A stretch of DNA of 64,000 nucleotides, taken from Xanthomonas hortorum. Its GTDB lineage: Bacteria; Pseudomonadota; Gammaproteobacteria; Xanthomonadales; Xanthomonadaceae. The translations under genes were made by a program, and so were the position numbers. How positions within the stretch are numbered: position 1 is the stretch's first letter; each line of letters begins with the position of its first letter. Of this stretch, positions 32,096 through 45,147 are shown piece by piece. The stretch spans positions 2,987,001-3,051,000 of the forward strand of contig NZ_CP101417.1 in NCBI RefSeq assembly GCF_024339125.1, in the 5' to 3' direction. The notes below the pieces were generated by a model. That model saw nothing but the letters and a program-made list of their open reading frames with translations. It was not told the DNA's origin and did no database searches.

Positions 32096-33571
32096 TCAGC
32101 GCTGGCGAGGCCTCGGCAATTCCGTCAACGGCGCGGTATCGGCGACCGGCGAGGCCGGGTGTGCCGGAACCTCCGCAGCGGCCGCCAGCTCTGCCGGATC
32201 TGCAGGTGTGGTCAACATGCGCGCCTTGCGCCAGCCGCCCCAGCGGTAATACGCCAGCGACAGCAGCATCGAGCAGACCGAACTGATCGGCAGACTCCAC
32301 CAGATGCCGTCGGCTCCCAGATGCGGGATCAAGGCGTTCGCCAGCGGCACGCGCACGCCCCACAGACCGAATGCCAGGATCAGCAGTGGCGGGATCACCG
32401 CGCCGGTCGCGCGCACCACGCCGGAAATCACAAAGCTCACGCCGAACAGCAGGAACGACCAGATGCCGATGTGATTGAGATGCCGCGCCACTTCCAGCGT
32501 CGGGCTGTCGGTCGGCAGGAACAGCGCGAGCGTCCAGTGATCGAACAGGATCAGCAGCACGATCAGAATGCCGGTCATCAAAAAGTTGGCGACGATGCCG
32601 GTGCGTGCGGTCGCATCCACGCGATTCCACAATCCCGCGCCCACATTCTGCGCCGCCATCGTGGAGCAGGCAGCGCCCAGCGCCATCGCCGGCATCTGCA
32701 CATACGTCCATAGCTGCAGCGCTGCGCCGTAAGCGGCTGCAGTGTCGGTGCCGAAGCCGTTGACCAGCGTCATCATCGCGATCATGGACAGCGAGATCAG
32801 CACCATCTGCAGGCCCATCGGCACGCCTTTGACGATGAGCGCGCGCAGGATCGTCGGTGAGATCCGGAACAGCTGCAGATCGCCGCGCCCCAACCACAGG
32901 ACGTGGCGTTTTTTGCGTAAATACAGCAGCAACCCGCCGAGTGCGACCACCTGCGCCAGCAGTGTGGCCCAGGCCGCACCGGCAATGCCGAGTGCCGGAA
33001 ACGGGCCGAGACCGAAGATCAGCAATGGGTTGAACACGATGTCCAGCACCACCGACACCAGCAAGAAGCGGAACGGTGTGCGCGCATCGCCGGTGCCGCG
33101 CAATGCCGCCGACAAAAACGCGAACACATAGATCAGCGGCATCGCCAGGAAGATGACGCGCAGGTACTCCTCGGCCAATGTTTGCGATGCGGGCGGCGTG
33201 CCCATTGCGGTCAATAGATGCGGCGCCAGAAACCAGCCGAAGACCGCAATCGCTGCCGACAGGCCGCCGAAGAAACTGGCGCTGGTGCCCATGACCTTGC
33301 GTGCCTGCGCGATGTCGCGTGCGCCCATCGCCTGGCCGATCAGGATGGTGGAGGCCATGCCGATGCCGAACACCGAGCCGATCAGGAAGAACATGATGCT
33401 GTTGGCGTTAGCTGCCGCAGTCAGTGCCGCCTCGCCGAGGTAGCGGCCCACCCAGATCGCATTGATCGAGCCGTTGAGCGACTGGGCGATATTGCCTGCC
33501 AGGATCGGCAGTGCGAACAGCAGCAGATTCTTGCCGATCGGGCCTTCGGTCAGGACAGCGGATTTAGGCAT
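32096..33571 (-). CDS. MATE family multidrug efflux protein
   Basis: The 491-residue inner-membrane Na+/H+-coupled exporter has twelve predicted helices. The N-terminus PIGKNLLLFALPILAGNIAQSLNGSINAIWVGRYLG and the repeat-half motifs (GIGMASTILIGQAMGARD; GAACSTMAAQNVGAG) are typical. The last ~40 residues are a Pro/Ala-rich cytoplasmic tail. It is convergent with rplS, and no linked regulator is seen. Confidence 0.92.
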   Translation of the reverse strand: MPKSAVLTEGPIGKNLLLFALPILAGNIAQSLNGSINAIWVGRYLGEAALTAAANANSIMFFLIGSVFGIGMASTILIGQAMGARDIAQARKVMGTSASFFGGLSAAIAVFGWFLAPHLLTAMGTPPASQTLAEEYLRVIFLAMPLIYVFAFLSAALRGTGDARTPFRFLLVSVVLDIVFNPLLIFGLGPFPALGIAGAAWATLLAQVVALGGLLLYLRKKRHVLWLGRGDLQLFRISPTILRALIVKGVPMGLQMVLISLSMIAMMTLVNGFGTDTAAAYGAALQLWTYVQMPAMALGAACSTMAAQNVGAGLWNRVDATARTGIVANFLMTGILIVLLILFDHWTLALFLPTDSPTLEVARHLNHIGIWSFLLFGVSFVISGVVRATGAVIPPLLILAFGLWGVRVPLANALIPHLGADGIWWSLPISSVCSMLLSLAYYRWGGWRKARMLTTPADPAELAAAAEVPAHPASPVADTAPLTELPRPRQR

Positions 33572-33892
33572 CGCAGACGCGCCGTGGTGCGGAAGCTGCG
33601 AACACTAGCATTGGCGTGTGTGCCGCGTGCGGTCGCCTGGCGAATCTCAACAGCCGTGGAAGAGCGAGCTCGCCAGGCCGATGTCACGGGGCACCACACG
33701 TGCCATGCAGCTCCGCCTGTATCGGTCAGCCAGTGTGTGGCAGGCAGGCTGGATCTGGCCGGCGGTGGCGCTTGAGTTCCGGCGCGGTTGCCCAGATATT
33801 TCTCGCTCGATGCAGCCAGTTGCACCGCGCCGATGCAGCGGCGACGACCACACCGGCATGCATCCCATGGACCCAACGGCAAGCACAACGCG
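33572..33892. other. Spacer between MATE gene and hslR, nothing recognised
   Basis: These 321 bp should contain divergent promoters for the two neighbours. I see no gene, repeat or RNA. The short open frames are shadows. Confidence 0.4.
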
Positions 33893-34300
33893 ATGACTCA
33901 ATTGGTGGAACAAGCGACGACGGTCAGGCTGGATGTCTGGCTGTGGGCGGCACGCTTCTTCAAGACCCGCAGCCTGGCCAAGACGGCGGTGGACAACGGC
34001 AAGGTGGATGTCGCCGGCCAGCGGCCCAAGCCATCGCGTGCGGTACGCCAGGGCGAGCAGTTGCGCATCGACCGTGGCGGTGAAATCTTCGAAATCACGG
34101 TTGCCGCGTTGAGCGACGTGCGCGGCCCGGCACCCGTCGCGCAGGCGCTGTACGTGGAAAGCGACGCCTCACGCGAGGGACGCACGCAGTGGCGGCTGCA
34201 GCGCGTGGCCGAACGCACCGGCTATCGGGCACCCATCGGCAAGCCGGACAAGCGCGCGCGTCGGCTGATCACTGCGTTGGGCGATATCGACGCGTTGTAG
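33893..34300 (+). CDS. hslR: Heat-shock protein 15 (S4-domain RNA-binding protein)
   Basis: The start at 33893 gives MTQLVEQATTVRLDVWLWAAR, 135 residues. The S4 domain (VRLDVWLWAARFFKTRSLAKTAVDNGKVDVAGQRPKPS) and the basic C-terminus (GKPDKRARRLI) match Hsp15, which rescues stalled 50S subunits carrying nascent chains. It is a single gene, followed by a 14-bp hairpin. Confidence 0.93.
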   Translation: MTQLVEQATTVRLDVWLWAARFFKTRSLAKTAVDNGKVDVAGQRPKPSRAVRQGEQLRIDRGGEIFEITVAALSDVRGPAPVAQALYVESDASREGRTQWRLQRVAERTGYRAPIGKPDKRARRLITALGDIDAL

Positions 34301-34338
34301 CGCTGCGTGATAGTCGTGCTGCGTCTGGAATGATGGAA

Positions 34339-34372
34339 ACGCAAACGCCCCGGTGATTCGGGGCGTTTGCGT
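34339..34372. terminator. Perfect 14-bp hairpin downstream of hslR
   Basis: ACGCAAACGCCCCG and CGGGGCGTTTGCGT pair perfectly around GTGATT. No T-run follows. It is the likely transcript end of hslR. Confidence 0.6.
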
Positions 34373-34595
34373 CAATGCGGTCATCTGTTTGCGTTGCGCT
34401 TGAAGCGTGGAAACCAACGTCGCCGCAACCGCCATCCGTTCTCGAGGGCCTGCTCGATGCAAGCTTCTCGATGCCACCTTGATTGGGCGGCAAAAGTAGC
34501 CAGCAATCGTCAGTGGCTAGCGCGCGTGGCAAGTGCCGCCCCGAGCAACGACGGCACCCGCCTGATGGCGAGTGCCGTCGTCCTGATCGCCGCTG
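34373..34595. other. hslR-katG convergent spacer, no gene seen
   Basis: This is non-coding sequence between the convergent hslR and katG genes. Nothing recognisable apart from the hairpin listed before it. Confidence 0.4.
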
Positions 34596-36929
<2,334 letters not shown>

Positions 36930-37110
36930 TCAGCTATGGTGATCGATCGAAGGCGCACATGCGGCCGTGGGGTCATCGAACATCGTTGCCGCGTGTGCCG
37001 ATGCTAGCGCCTGCCCGCAGGGGCCGGTATAGGCCGGTATCCGGAATGTGACTGGCAGAGGTGCGCATCAGGCGGACTCGTCGTGGCGGCGTGTGCACAC
37101 GATAAGGAGC

Positions 37111-37164
37111 ATCGATCGGTTGGGGAATTCGAATTATTCAACCATATCGATAGTGTGTCGCTAT
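37111..37164. promoter_or_regulatory. Extended dyad upstream of katG
   Basis: ATCGATCGGTTGG (37111-37123) and TTCAACCATATCGAT (37137-37151) are imperfect inverted arms around the 10-bp palindrome AATTCGAATT. ATAG-N7-CTAT follows at 37150-37164, the spacing of an OxyR half-site. The region is AT-richer than its surroundings. OxyR binding is inference. Confidence 0.4.
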
Positions 37165-37213
37165 GGATGCGAGGAGACACCCGGGCGGAACCCAGGCGCA
37201 CGGCAGCGACCTG

Positions 37214-37828
37214 TCAGCGCTTGCCGAACAGGCTGCCGCCGAGTTTCATGACATCGCCCAGGCCCAGCTTCCCGTCGCCATCCTGATCCAGCACGCTGCT
37301 CAGCAGGCCGCTGACGCCGCTATTGCTGCCGACTTGCTGGCGTTCCTGTGCCAAGGCCGGGCCGAGCTGACTGCTGGCCGTCGTCGTGCCACTGAGGAAG
37401 CGCTTGGCCAGATACGCCATCACGATGGGCGCCAACAGTTGCAGCAGTTGGCTGGCCTTGCCGGTTTCCAGCCCGGTGGCCTTGCCCAGGCCTGCCGCCG
37501 CCTGCGGTGCCTTGTCGCCGAACAGATGACTCACGATGCCGGCGCCATTGCCTTGCGCACCATTGGCCAAGCCGCCCAGCAGTGAGCCAAGCAGGCTGCC
37601 GATGTCCGGGCTGCCGGCGTGGTCGCGCTACAGGGCGCCCAACAAGGCATCGGTGCCGCCGGCCTGCTGGCTGTTGCGGCCCAGTGCGCCCATCAACAAG
37701 GGCAGGGCGGTCTGCACCGCCGATTGCGCCTGCTCGGGCGCGATGCCGAGCCGGCTGGCGAGTTGCTGCAACTGCGGGCCCTGCAGTTGCGCGGCCAGTT
37801 GGTCGGTCAACGAGGCGGACGTGGTCAT
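37214..37828 (-). pseudogene. DUF937 (YidB-like) protein gene with in-frame TAG
   Basis: ATG at 37828 starts MTTSASLTDQLAAQLQGPQLQQLASRLG, a DUF937 N-terminus, and runs to GGTDALLGAL. A TAG lies at 37628-37630, after which the same frame continues RDHAGSPDIGSLLGSLLGGLANG to the natural end LGGSLFGKR. The whole would be 204 codons, normal for the family, so CAG to TAG is the simplest origin. The downstream half includes a calcium-loop-like DQDGDGKLGLGD segment. Unless the stop is read through, only the first 66 residues are made. Confidence 0.85.
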
Positions 37829-38031
37829 CGGTGTGCTCTCCGGTTGGACAAAACGTCGAGGCAGGGTGCGCCTGTCGCGGCAGCAGAGCAAACCGCGCGG
37901 TGTGCGTTACCGTGCAGCATGATGTCGCGCGAGCCGGCGCTATTGCAGGGCAGCGTTCAAGCAAACACTCAAACCTGCAACTGCACTGGATTAGCAGGGC
38001 CGCACGCGTCGGTCATGCAGCCATGCGGTTA

Positions 38032-38152
38032 CGAATCCCCAATCCCTGCAAAACAGCATTCAACCGACCACCCAACCCTGCCGCCGCAACGGATCCGCAA
38101 GCGCCGCAAACGGCGCTGTTACGAATCCCCAATCCCGACTCTCGAATCCCGG
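38032..38152. repeat. Two copies of the CGAATCCCCAATCCC repeat downstream of mutS
   Basis: GTTACGAATCCCCAATCCC occurs around 38028-38047 and again at 38118-38136, the latter followed by CGACTCTCGAATCCCGG. The reverse complement is the GGGATTCGGGAATC type seen at 24917, 30585 and 32000. The surrounding 37829-38155 stretch has no gene. Confidence 0.65.
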
Positions 38153-38155
38153 CAC

Positions 38156-40777
38156 TCACAGCAACGCCTTCAGCCGATAAAGCGCCTCCAGCGCCTGCTT
38201 GGGCGTGAGTTCGTCCGGGTCCAGCGCCTGCAGTGCTTCTTGCGCGGCAGAGGAGGGCGCAGTGAACAGGCCGAACTGCTGCGGCGCATCCAATGCGGCC
38301 GGGGCCATCTGTGCGACATGGCTTTCGCCGCCGCGTTGTTCCAGTTCGGCCAGACGGTGACGCGCCTGGGTTACCGCGGCCTTGGGCAGCCCGGCCAGCG
38401 CGGCGACCTGCAGGCCGAAACTGCGATTGGCCGGGCCGTCCTTGACCGCATGCATGAACACCAGGCGCTCGCCGTGTTCGACTGCATCCAGGTGCACGTT
38501 GGCAATGCCGCTGGTACCGCCGGCATGCGATTCGTCGGCCAGTGCGGTGAGTTCGAAATAATGCGTGGCGAACAGCGTGTAGCAGCGATTGGTGTGCGCC
38601 AGATGGCGGGCCACTGCGTCGGCCAATGCGAGGCCATCGTAGGTGGAAGTGCCGCGGCCGATTTCGTCCATCAGCACCAGCGATTGCGGCGTGGCGTGAT
38701 GCAGGATGTAGCTGGTTTCGGCCATTTCTACCATGAAGGTGGATTGCCCGCGGGCCAGATCGTCGCCGGCACCGATGCGGGTGAGGATGCGGTCGATCGG
38801 CCCGATCACTGCACGGCTGGCCGGCACATAGCTGCCGATATGCGCCAGCAACACGATCAACGCGTTCTGGCGCATGTAGGTCGATTTACCGCCCATGTTC
38901 GGGCCGGTGATGACCAGCATGCGGCGGTCGGTGTGCAGGTCCAGATCGTTGGGTTCGAACGGTTGGTCGCGCACCGCTTCCACCACCGGGTGGCGGCCGC
39001 GTTCGATGCGCAGGCACGGTGCGTTGTCCAGTTCCGGCTGCGACCAATCCAGCGCCTGCGCGCGTTCGGCGAAGCCGGCCAATACATCCAGTTCGCTCAA
39101 TGCGCTTGCGCAGCGCTTGAGGCCTTCAAGCTCGCCGCCGAGTGCGTCCAGCAGGCCTTCGTACAACAGTTTTTCGCGCGACAGCGAACGCTCGCGCGCC
39201 GACAGCACCTTGTCCTCGAAGCTCTTGAGTTCCTCGGTGATGTAGCGCTCGGCATTGGTCAGCGTCTGCCGGCGGCTGTAGTGCAGTGGGGCCTTTTCGG
39301 CCTGGCCCTTGCTGATCTCGATGTAGTAGCCGTGCACGCGGTTGTAGCCGACCTTGAGCGTGGCGATGCCGCTGCTGGCGCGTTCGCGCTGTTCCAGGTC
39401 GATCAGGAATTGGTCGGCATTGGTGGACAGGCGACGCAGCTCGTCCAGATCGGCGTCGTAACCGGTGGCGATGACGCCGCCGTCGCTGAGCTTGAGCGGC
39501 GGTTGTTCGGCCACTGCGCTGATCAGCAGATGCGCGGTGGCATCGTGTTCGCCGAGTTCTGCGTACAACGTCTGCAGGCGCGGCGAATCCAGTGGCGCGA
39601 GGATGGTGCGCACCTTCGGCAGCAGCGCCAGGCCATCGCGCAAGGTGGAAAAATCGCGCGGGCGCGCCGAGCGCAGCGCCACGCGGGTGAGGATGCGTTC
39701 CAGATCGCCCAACGCGCGGAAGGCCTCGCGCACGTCGGCATCGGCGCCGGTGTCGATCAGGCTGCCGACCGCGTGGTGGCGCTGTACCAGCACCTCGCGC
39801 AGGCGCAACGGGCGATGCAGCCAACGGCGCAGCAGGCGCCCGCCCATCGGCGTGACCGTGCTGTCCAGCACACCGAGCAAGGTGTTGCGGGTGTCGCCAT
39901 CGACGCGCGTGTCCAGCTCCAGATGCCGGCGCGTGGCCGCGTTCATCGAGATCGCCTCGCTGGCCACTTCCATCGCGATGGAGGTCAGATGCGGCAGCCG
40001 CTGTTTCTGGGTCTCTTCGACATAGCCCAGCAGCGCGCCAGCGGCGGCGGTAGCGCATGGCTTGTCGTCGATGCCGAAGCCGGACAGGTCGTGCAACTTG
40101 AAGAACGCCAGCAGTTGACGACGGCCGCTATCGGCGTCGAACAACCACGGTGGCCGACGCCGCACGCCGACGCGTCCACGCAGGAATTCCGGCCAGTTGT
40201 CTTCGTCGGGCACCAGCAGCTCGGCCGGTTCCAGGCGCGCGATTTCCGCTTCCAGCGCATCCACGCTGTCCACTTCGTTGACCAGAAAACGCCCGCCGGC
40301 CAGATCGGCCCAGGCCAGGCCGTAGCCTTGCTTGCTGCGCGAGATCGCCATCAACAGCGTGTCGCGGCGCTCGTCCAGCAGCGCCTCGTCGGTGACCGTG
40401 CCGGGCGTGACGATGCGCACCACCTTGCGTTCGACCAGGCCCTTGGCCAGCGCCGGGTCGCCGATTTGCTCGCAGATCGCCACCGACTCGCCCAACGCCA
40501 CCAGCCGCGCCAGATAGCCCTCGTAGGCATGCACCGGCACGCCGGCCATCGGAATCGGCGCACCCCCGGAACTGCCGCGCTGGGTCAGCGTGATATCGAG
40601 CAGCCGCGTGGCCTTGCGCGCATCGTCGTAGAACAGCTCGTAGAAATCGCCCATGCGAAAGAACAGCAGCAGGTCGGGGTAGTCCGACTTGGCGGCGAAG
40701 AATTGCTTCATCAGCGGGGTGTGTTCGACTGCTCCGCTGATGGCCTTGGATTTGTCTTTTGAATCAGTGTTTTGCAA
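38156..40777 (-). CDS. mutS: DNA mismatch repair ATPase MutS
   Basis: I favour the TTG start at 40777 ([16 protein letters not shown]), which has GGAAGGACG 4-6 nt upstream and gives 873 residues; an ATG at 40873 would add 32 residues. The mismatch-binding domain has the Phe-x-Glu motif in [15 protein letters not shown]. The ATPase has Walker [26 protein letters not shown] and FATHYFELT. It recognises mismatches and starts methyl-directed repair with MutL. No mutL is in the window. Confidence 0.96.
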   Translation of the reverse strand: MQNTDSKDKSKAISGAVEHTPLMKQFFAAKSDYPDLLLFFRMGDFYELFYDDARKATRLLDITLTQRGSSGGAPIPMAGVPVHAYEGYLARLVALGESVAICEQIGDPALAKGLVERKVVRIVTPGTVTDEALLDERRDTLLMAISRSKQGYGLAWADLAGGRFLVNEVDSVDALEAEIARLEPAELLVPDEDNWPEFLRGRVGVRRRPPWLFDADSGRRQLLAFFKLHDLSGFGIDDKPCATAAAGALLGYVEETQKQRLPHLTSIAMEVASEAISMNAATRRHLELDTRVDGDTRNTLLGVLDSTVTPMGGRLLRRWLHRPLRLREVLVQRHHAVGSLIDTGADADVREAFRALGDLERILTRVALRSARPRDFSTLRDGLALLPKVRTILAPLDSPRLQTLYAELGEHDATAHLLISAVAEQPPLKLSDGGVIATGYDADLDELRRLSTNADQFLIDLEQRERASSGIATLKVGYNRVHGYYIEISKGQAEKAPLHYSRRQTLTNAERYITEELKSFEDKVLSARERSLSREKLLYEGLLDALGGELEGLKRCASALSELDVLAGFAERAQALDWSQPELDNAPCLRIERGRHPVVEAVRDQPFEPNDLDLHTDRRMLVITGPNMGGKSTYMRQNALIVLLAHIGSYVPASRAVIGPIDRILTRIGAGDDLARGQSTFMVEMAETSYILHHATPQSLVLMDEIGRGTSTYDGLALADAVARHLAHTNRCYTLFATHYFELTALADESHAGGTSGIANVHLDAVEHGERLVFMHAVKDGPANRSFGLQVAALAGLPKAAVTQARHRLAELEQRGGESHVAQMAPAALDAPQQFGLFTAPSSAAQEALQALDPDELTPKQALEALYRLKALL

Positions 40778-41396
40778 GAAACGTCCTTCCAGGGTGTGCG
40801 GTCGATCAGGGCGGTCGCTGCGACAAGCGAGTTCCGTGTTGCGCTGCTGTTGCGGCGCCGTTGACGGCATCAATCGACGGTGCGACGCAGTGGGGAGAGC
40901 CCAGAGCAGCGTGTTGCATTGGAGCGGCAGACTGCGCGGCCCGGATGCAAGTTTAAGCGCACCGGCTTAAAAATCCTCGTGCCCGGCCGACAATGCGCCA
41001 CGCGCGGTGCGGCGAACGACTCATGGCGGCGGATCGCGCGGCCTGAAGCGCTGAGGACGGCACGCGACCGGCGCAAGTTGGTCGGCACAAAGCGTGCTTT
41101 GAGGCAGTCTAAGGGACGGCATGTTGGCGGAGACGCGCCATCGAAAATCGAAGCACGGATGTCATTGTCGGCTCGCGGCCAGTTGACGCCTATTCGGGCA
41201 TTGGGACACCCGTCTGGACCGGAGTGCGAATCGCGGCGCCGGTCGAGCAGATGTGGCCAGTTGCTGTGACCGCCCGGCTGGATGCGTCGCGATCTCACAG
41301 CGCGTGCCGTCACTAGGTGATCAAAGCGGCGCGAGTGATGACCGGCTTTGTCCGCAAGTGCGTGGAAGTTCCTCCTTTAGCAGTCGATGGCGCTAA
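40778..41396. other. Region upstream of mutS, nothing recognised before IS copy C
   Basis: About 600 bp hold the mutS promoter region. The open frame on the plus strand (about 130 codons) has no family resemblance and atypical composition, so I do not call it. No repeat of the families listed elsewhere is visible. Confidence 0.4.
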
Positions 41397-42555
41397 GGAA
41401 CCTCTGAACAACGCACCACAGATACGCGACACTACCCGCCTGATGTTGAGGAGTGATCCATGCAACTGACGTTCGGTGACGCTGAGGGCCTGGGCAAGCG
41501 CAAGCAGACCCGGCGCGAGATCTTTCTGGCCGAGATGGAGCAGGTGGTTCCGTGGCAGCAACTGCTCGGTCTGATCGCGCCGCACTATCCGGTATCGGGC
41601 CGGCCAGGTCGGCAGCCGTACGCACTGGCGACGATGTTGCGGATTCATCTGCTGCAGCAGTGGTATGCGCTGAGCGATCCGGCGATGGAAGAAGCACTGC
41701 ACGAGATCCCGACCTTGCGGCGGTTTGCCCAGCTCGGTGGCTTGGACAACGTTCCGGACGAGACCACGATTCTCAACTTTCGGCGCCTGCTGGAGACCCA
41801 TGGCCTTGCCGCGCGGATGCTGGAAGCGGTCAACGCGCATCTGGCGCGCAAGGGCCAGAGCCTGCGGTCGGGCACGATCGTCGATGCGACGCTGATCGCG
41901 GCGCCCAGTTCGACCAAGAATGCCGACAACGCGCGCGACCCTGAGATGCATCAGACCAAGAAGGGCAATCAGTGGTATTTCGGGATGAAGGCGCACATCG
42001 GCGTGGATGAATTTTCCGGGTTGGTGCACCACGTCCATTGCACAGCCGCCAACGTCGCCGATGTCACGGTGATGCACACGTTGCTGCATGGCAAAGAAGA
42101 CAGCGTGTTCGGCGATAGCGGCTACACCGGTGCGGACAAACGCGAAGAACTGCAGGCCTGCAAGGCTGCATTCTTCATCGCCGCCAGGCCCTCGACGATG
42201 CAAGCCCTCGGCAACAAACGCGAGCGTGCTCGGGAAAGACGTTGGGAACACTTCAAGGCCAGCGTGCGCGCGAAGGTGGAGCATCCATTCCGGGTGATCA
42301 AGCGCCAGTTCGGCTACACCAAGGTCCGCTATCGCGGCCTGGCCAAGAACACCGCGCAGGTGCTGACCTTGTTTGCGCTATCGAACCTGTGGATGAAGCG
42401 AAAGCAGTTACTGCCGACGATGGGGAACGTGCGCCTGTAACCCGGGCAACACCCTGCAAACGCGCCGGAAACGGCAAAAAAATCGAGGATCTGAGCGCCG
42501 TCAGCCTGGTCGATGTGGTTAGGCTCATCCTCCGATGCCGTTGATCAGACCATCC
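41397..42555 (+). mobile_element. IS5-family insertion sequence, copy C (1159 bp)
   Basis: Same ends and length as copies A and B. The target duplication CTAA is perfect (41393-41396 and 42556-42559). It lies in non-coding DNA between mutS and the DUF885 gene, so no gene appears broken. Confidence 0.95.
41460..42440 (+). CDS. IS5-group DDE transposase, copy C
   Basis: Intact 326-residue transposase, identical in translation to copy B. The near-identity of the three copies points to recent transposition. All three have the same orientation, so recombination between B and C would delete about 22 kb including ffh, rpsP-rplS and mutS. Confidence 0.95.
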   Translation: MQLTFGDAEGLGKRKQTRREIFLAEMEQVVPWQQLLGLIAPHYPVSGRPGRQPYALATMLRIHLLQQWYALSDPAMEEALHEIPTLRRFAQLGGLDNVPDETTILNFRRLLETHGLAARMLEAVNAHLARKGQSLRSGTIVDATLIAAPSSTKNADNARDPEMHQTKKGNQWYFGMKAHIGVDEFSGLVHHVHCTAANVADVTVMHTLLHGKEDSVFGDSGYTGADKREELQACKAAFFIAARPSTMQALGNKRERARERRWEHFKASVRAKVEHPFRVIKRQFGYTKVRYRGLAKNTAQVLTLFALSNLWMKRKQLLPTMGNVRL

Positions 42556-42774
42556 CTAAACGCGAAGCCACGCCGACTGCGATCGGCCGCGCGATGACGA
42601 CTGCTCTAAGCTGCGGTGATTGCATGAGGCCTGCCGATGCGGCTATGTGCCCGACGCAGGCATCCAGCGCGCGTGTGCCAAATCTAGTGGTGTGCGAGCA
42701 GAAATTTCGTGTGTTTGCGATCTCGCTGATGCGTGTAGCTGCGCATGGACCGTACGTGTTACTTGGAGTAATTC

Positions 42775-44589
42775 ATGCATCTTCTACGTCCCCTTGCCGT
42801 CGGTCTGCTGACGGCCGCGTTGTTCACCGCCTGCAAGCCGGCGCCGCCTGCCGAAAACAAGGTGGCAACCTCAACACTCGGGCAGACAGCTGAACAGGCA
42901 GCCAAGGCCTTCGACGCACTGCTTGACGCGCAGTGGCAACACCAACTCAAGCAGGCCCCGGAGTTCGCGAGCACCATCGGCGACAAGCGCTACAACGATC
43001 GCTGGAGCGACTACTCGCTACAGGCCGTGCCTGCAGAGCGCCGCGCCGTAGCGGGTCTGCTCAGGCAGTTCGAAGCGGTGGATGCCGCAGCGCTGGACGA
43101 ACAACGTCAACTCAGCCTGCAGATGATGCTCGGCCAGCTGCGCGACACGCTGGACGGTATCGACCTGAAGACCTACGAGATGCCGCTGGACCCGATGCAA
43201 GGCATCCATCTCACGCTTGCTGGCTACAGCGACAGCTTCCCCTTCGACACCGCCAAGGACTACCAGGACTACATCAAACGCCTGCAGACGCTTCCTGCAG
43301 TGGTCGATCGAGTCATCGACGTCTCGCGGCAGGGCGCCAAGGATGGCCTGATGCCGCCGCGCTATCTGCTTGAGCGCGTGCCCGAGCAGATTGACGGAAT
43401 CGTGGCTCAGCGTGGCGCGCAGAACCCATTTGCCTCGCCATTGGAAAAACTCGACGGCGTGGTGCCCGCCGATCAGCGCGATGCGCTCAGGAAGCAGCTG
43501 CTTGAAGCGATCGATCAGCAGGTTCGCCCGGCCTACGCCAAGCTGTCCGCGTTCGTGCGCAATGAATACGCCCCGCAAGGACGTACGCAGGAGGGGCTGT
43601 GGTCGCTTCCTGATGGCGAGAAACTCTACCAATACTTGGTGCGTACCCAGACCACCACCGATCTGACGCCTGAACAAATCCACCAGATCGGGCTGCAGGA
43701 GGTTGCGCGCATCGAAGCCGAGATGACCGTCATTGCCAAGGCGCAGGGTTATGCGGACCTGGCCAGCTTCCGCAAGGCGGTGGCAGCCGATAAGCGCCGC
43801 TTCGCGACCTCCAGCGAGCAGCTACTGGAGCAATACCGTCACTACGTCGCGGGAATGCAGCGGGAGCTCCCAAAGTTATTCGAGCAGGTGCCGAAAAAGC
43901 CCCTGGAAGTTGAGCCGATGCCGGCATTCCAGGGCAAATATCCGCCCGCCCGTTACCTGCAAAGCAACCCGGAAAGCAGCAAGCCGGGCGTGCTGAGAGT
44001 CAATATCAGCGACGTCGCTCACCGCACGCTGATCAACGTTGAAACTATTGCTTATCATGAGGGCGTGCCAGGCCATCATCTGCAGGTCTCGCTTGCACAG
44101 ACGCTACCATTGCCGCCGTTCCGCCAGCAGGGTGGGTATAACGCCTACGGCGAGGGTTGGGCACTGTATGCCGAGCGCTTGGGCAAGGACGTCGGGCTCT
44201 ACAAAGATCCCTATAGCGACTACGGCCGGCTATCGGCTGATCTATTGCGCGCCAATCGATTGGTGTTGGATACCGGCGTGCACTACAAGCGCTGGAATCG
44301 TCAGCAGATGGTGGACTTCTTCCACGCGCATCCATCCGACGACGAGGCGAGCATGCAGTTCGAAATCGACCGCTACATCGTGTGGCCAGGCCAGTCGTTG
44401 GGATACAAGGTGGGGCAACTGCAATTCATGGCGCTGCGTGCAGAGGCGCAGAAAGAACTCGGCGATCGTTTCGACTTGCGCGCATTCCATACTGCGGTGC
44501 TCGGTGATGGCGACATGCCGCTGGTGATGCTGCAGCAGCATGTGCGGCAATGGATCGCGAAGGTCAAAGCGCATCAGGTGGCAAAATAG
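42775..44589 (+). CDS. DUF885 family lipoprotein, putative metallopeptidase
   Basis: The 604-residue protein starts MHLLRPLAVGLLTAALFTACK, a lipoprotein signal with Cys20, so it is probably membrane-anchored in the periplasm. GGAG precedes the ATG. DUF885 proteins carry a zincin-like HExxxxH motif, seen here as YHEGVPGHHLQ near residue 428, with GEGWALYAERLG downstream supplying a further Glu. The family is predicted to hydrolyse peptides. It follows IS copy C by ~215 bp and stands alone. Confidence 0.88.
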   Translation: MHLLRPLAVGLLTAALFTACKPAPPAENKVATSTLGQTAEQAAKAFDALLDAQWQHQLKQAPEFASTIGDKRYNDRWSDYSLQAVPAERRAVAGLLRQFEAVDAAALDEQRQLSLQMMLGQLRDTLDGIDLKTYEMPLDPMQGIHLTLAGYSDSFPFDTAKDYQDYIKRLQTLPAVVDRVIDVSRQGAKDGLMPPRYLLERVPEQIDGIVAQRGAQNPFASPLEKLDGVVPADQRDALRKQLLEAIDQQVRPAYAKLSAFVRNEYAPQGRTQEGLWSLPDGEKLYQYLVRTQTTTDLTPEQIHQIGLQEVARIEAEMTVIAKAQGYADLASFRKAVAADKRRFATSSEQLLEQYRHYVAGMQRELPKLFEQVPKKPLEVEPMPAFQGKYPPARYLQSNPESSKPGVLRVNISDVAHRTLINVETIAYHEGVPGHHLQVSLAQTLPLPPFRQQGGYNAYGEGWALYAERLGKDVGLYKDPYSDYGRLSADLLRANRLVLDTGVHYKRWNRQQMVDFFHAHPSDDEASMQFEIDRYIVWPGQSLGYKVGQLQFMALRAEAQKELGDRFDLRAFHTAVLGDGDMPLVMLQQHVRQWIAKVKAHQVAK

Positions 44590-44751
44590 GTGAGCCCAGT
44601 GTGCTCTTGCGTGCCAGCTTGCGGCACATGCTGATTGCAGTAGAGCCTGGAGGGCGAACGGTGAAATGGTGCAGTTACCTGAGTAAACCAGGGCTGACGT
44701 CGGGCCGATATGTACCGACGCAAATCCCAGAGAAATCATTGATTGCTTGAG

Positions 44752-45060
44752 TCAAAAAGCCGAGCGTGAGGCAGCCGTTGCTTCTTCCACCAGCGCTGCA
44801 TGCTGCTGCGTGGTTTCGTCCATCCGGGTGACAGTGAGGTTGACCTGTTCGCTACCGGCCGACTGCTCCTGCGATGTGGCGGAAATCTCGCCCATGATGT
44901 CGGTGACGCGCTGCACGCTGGCGACGATCTCGGCCATCGTGGTGCCGGCGCTATGCACCAGTGTCGAGCCTTCGGCGACGCGCTCGACTGAATCGTCGAT
45001 CAGGCTCTTGATCTCCTTGGCCGCAGCCGCGGAGGGTTGGGCGACCTTGCTGACGATGTC
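44752..45060 (-). pseudogene. Methyl-accepting chemotaxis protein fragment
   Basis: The minus strand encodes [22 protein letters not shown], then [28 protein letters not shown] and [19 protein letters not shown], i.e. the C-terminal signalling and adaptation helix bundle of a chemoreceptor. Both ends are cut: the frame loses similarity near 45060 and stops at 44752 just after the adaptation region. No sensor domain remains. Confidence 0.85.
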
Positions 45061-45147
45061 CCGCCCTGCGAGCCGACGCCGACTGCACAGTGTTCTTGCA
45101 GCCGCCGCGCTACAGTCACCGACCCACCATTACGTACGACACGCCGC

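Noticed and set aside
37619-40762. Plus-strand open frame of about 1047 codons opposite mutS
   Set aside because: It is the antisense shadow of mutS; no domain is recognisable.
40880-41269. 129-codon plus-strand open frame before IS copy C
   Set aside because: Arg-rich random-looking sequence, no ribosome site, and no family resemblance.
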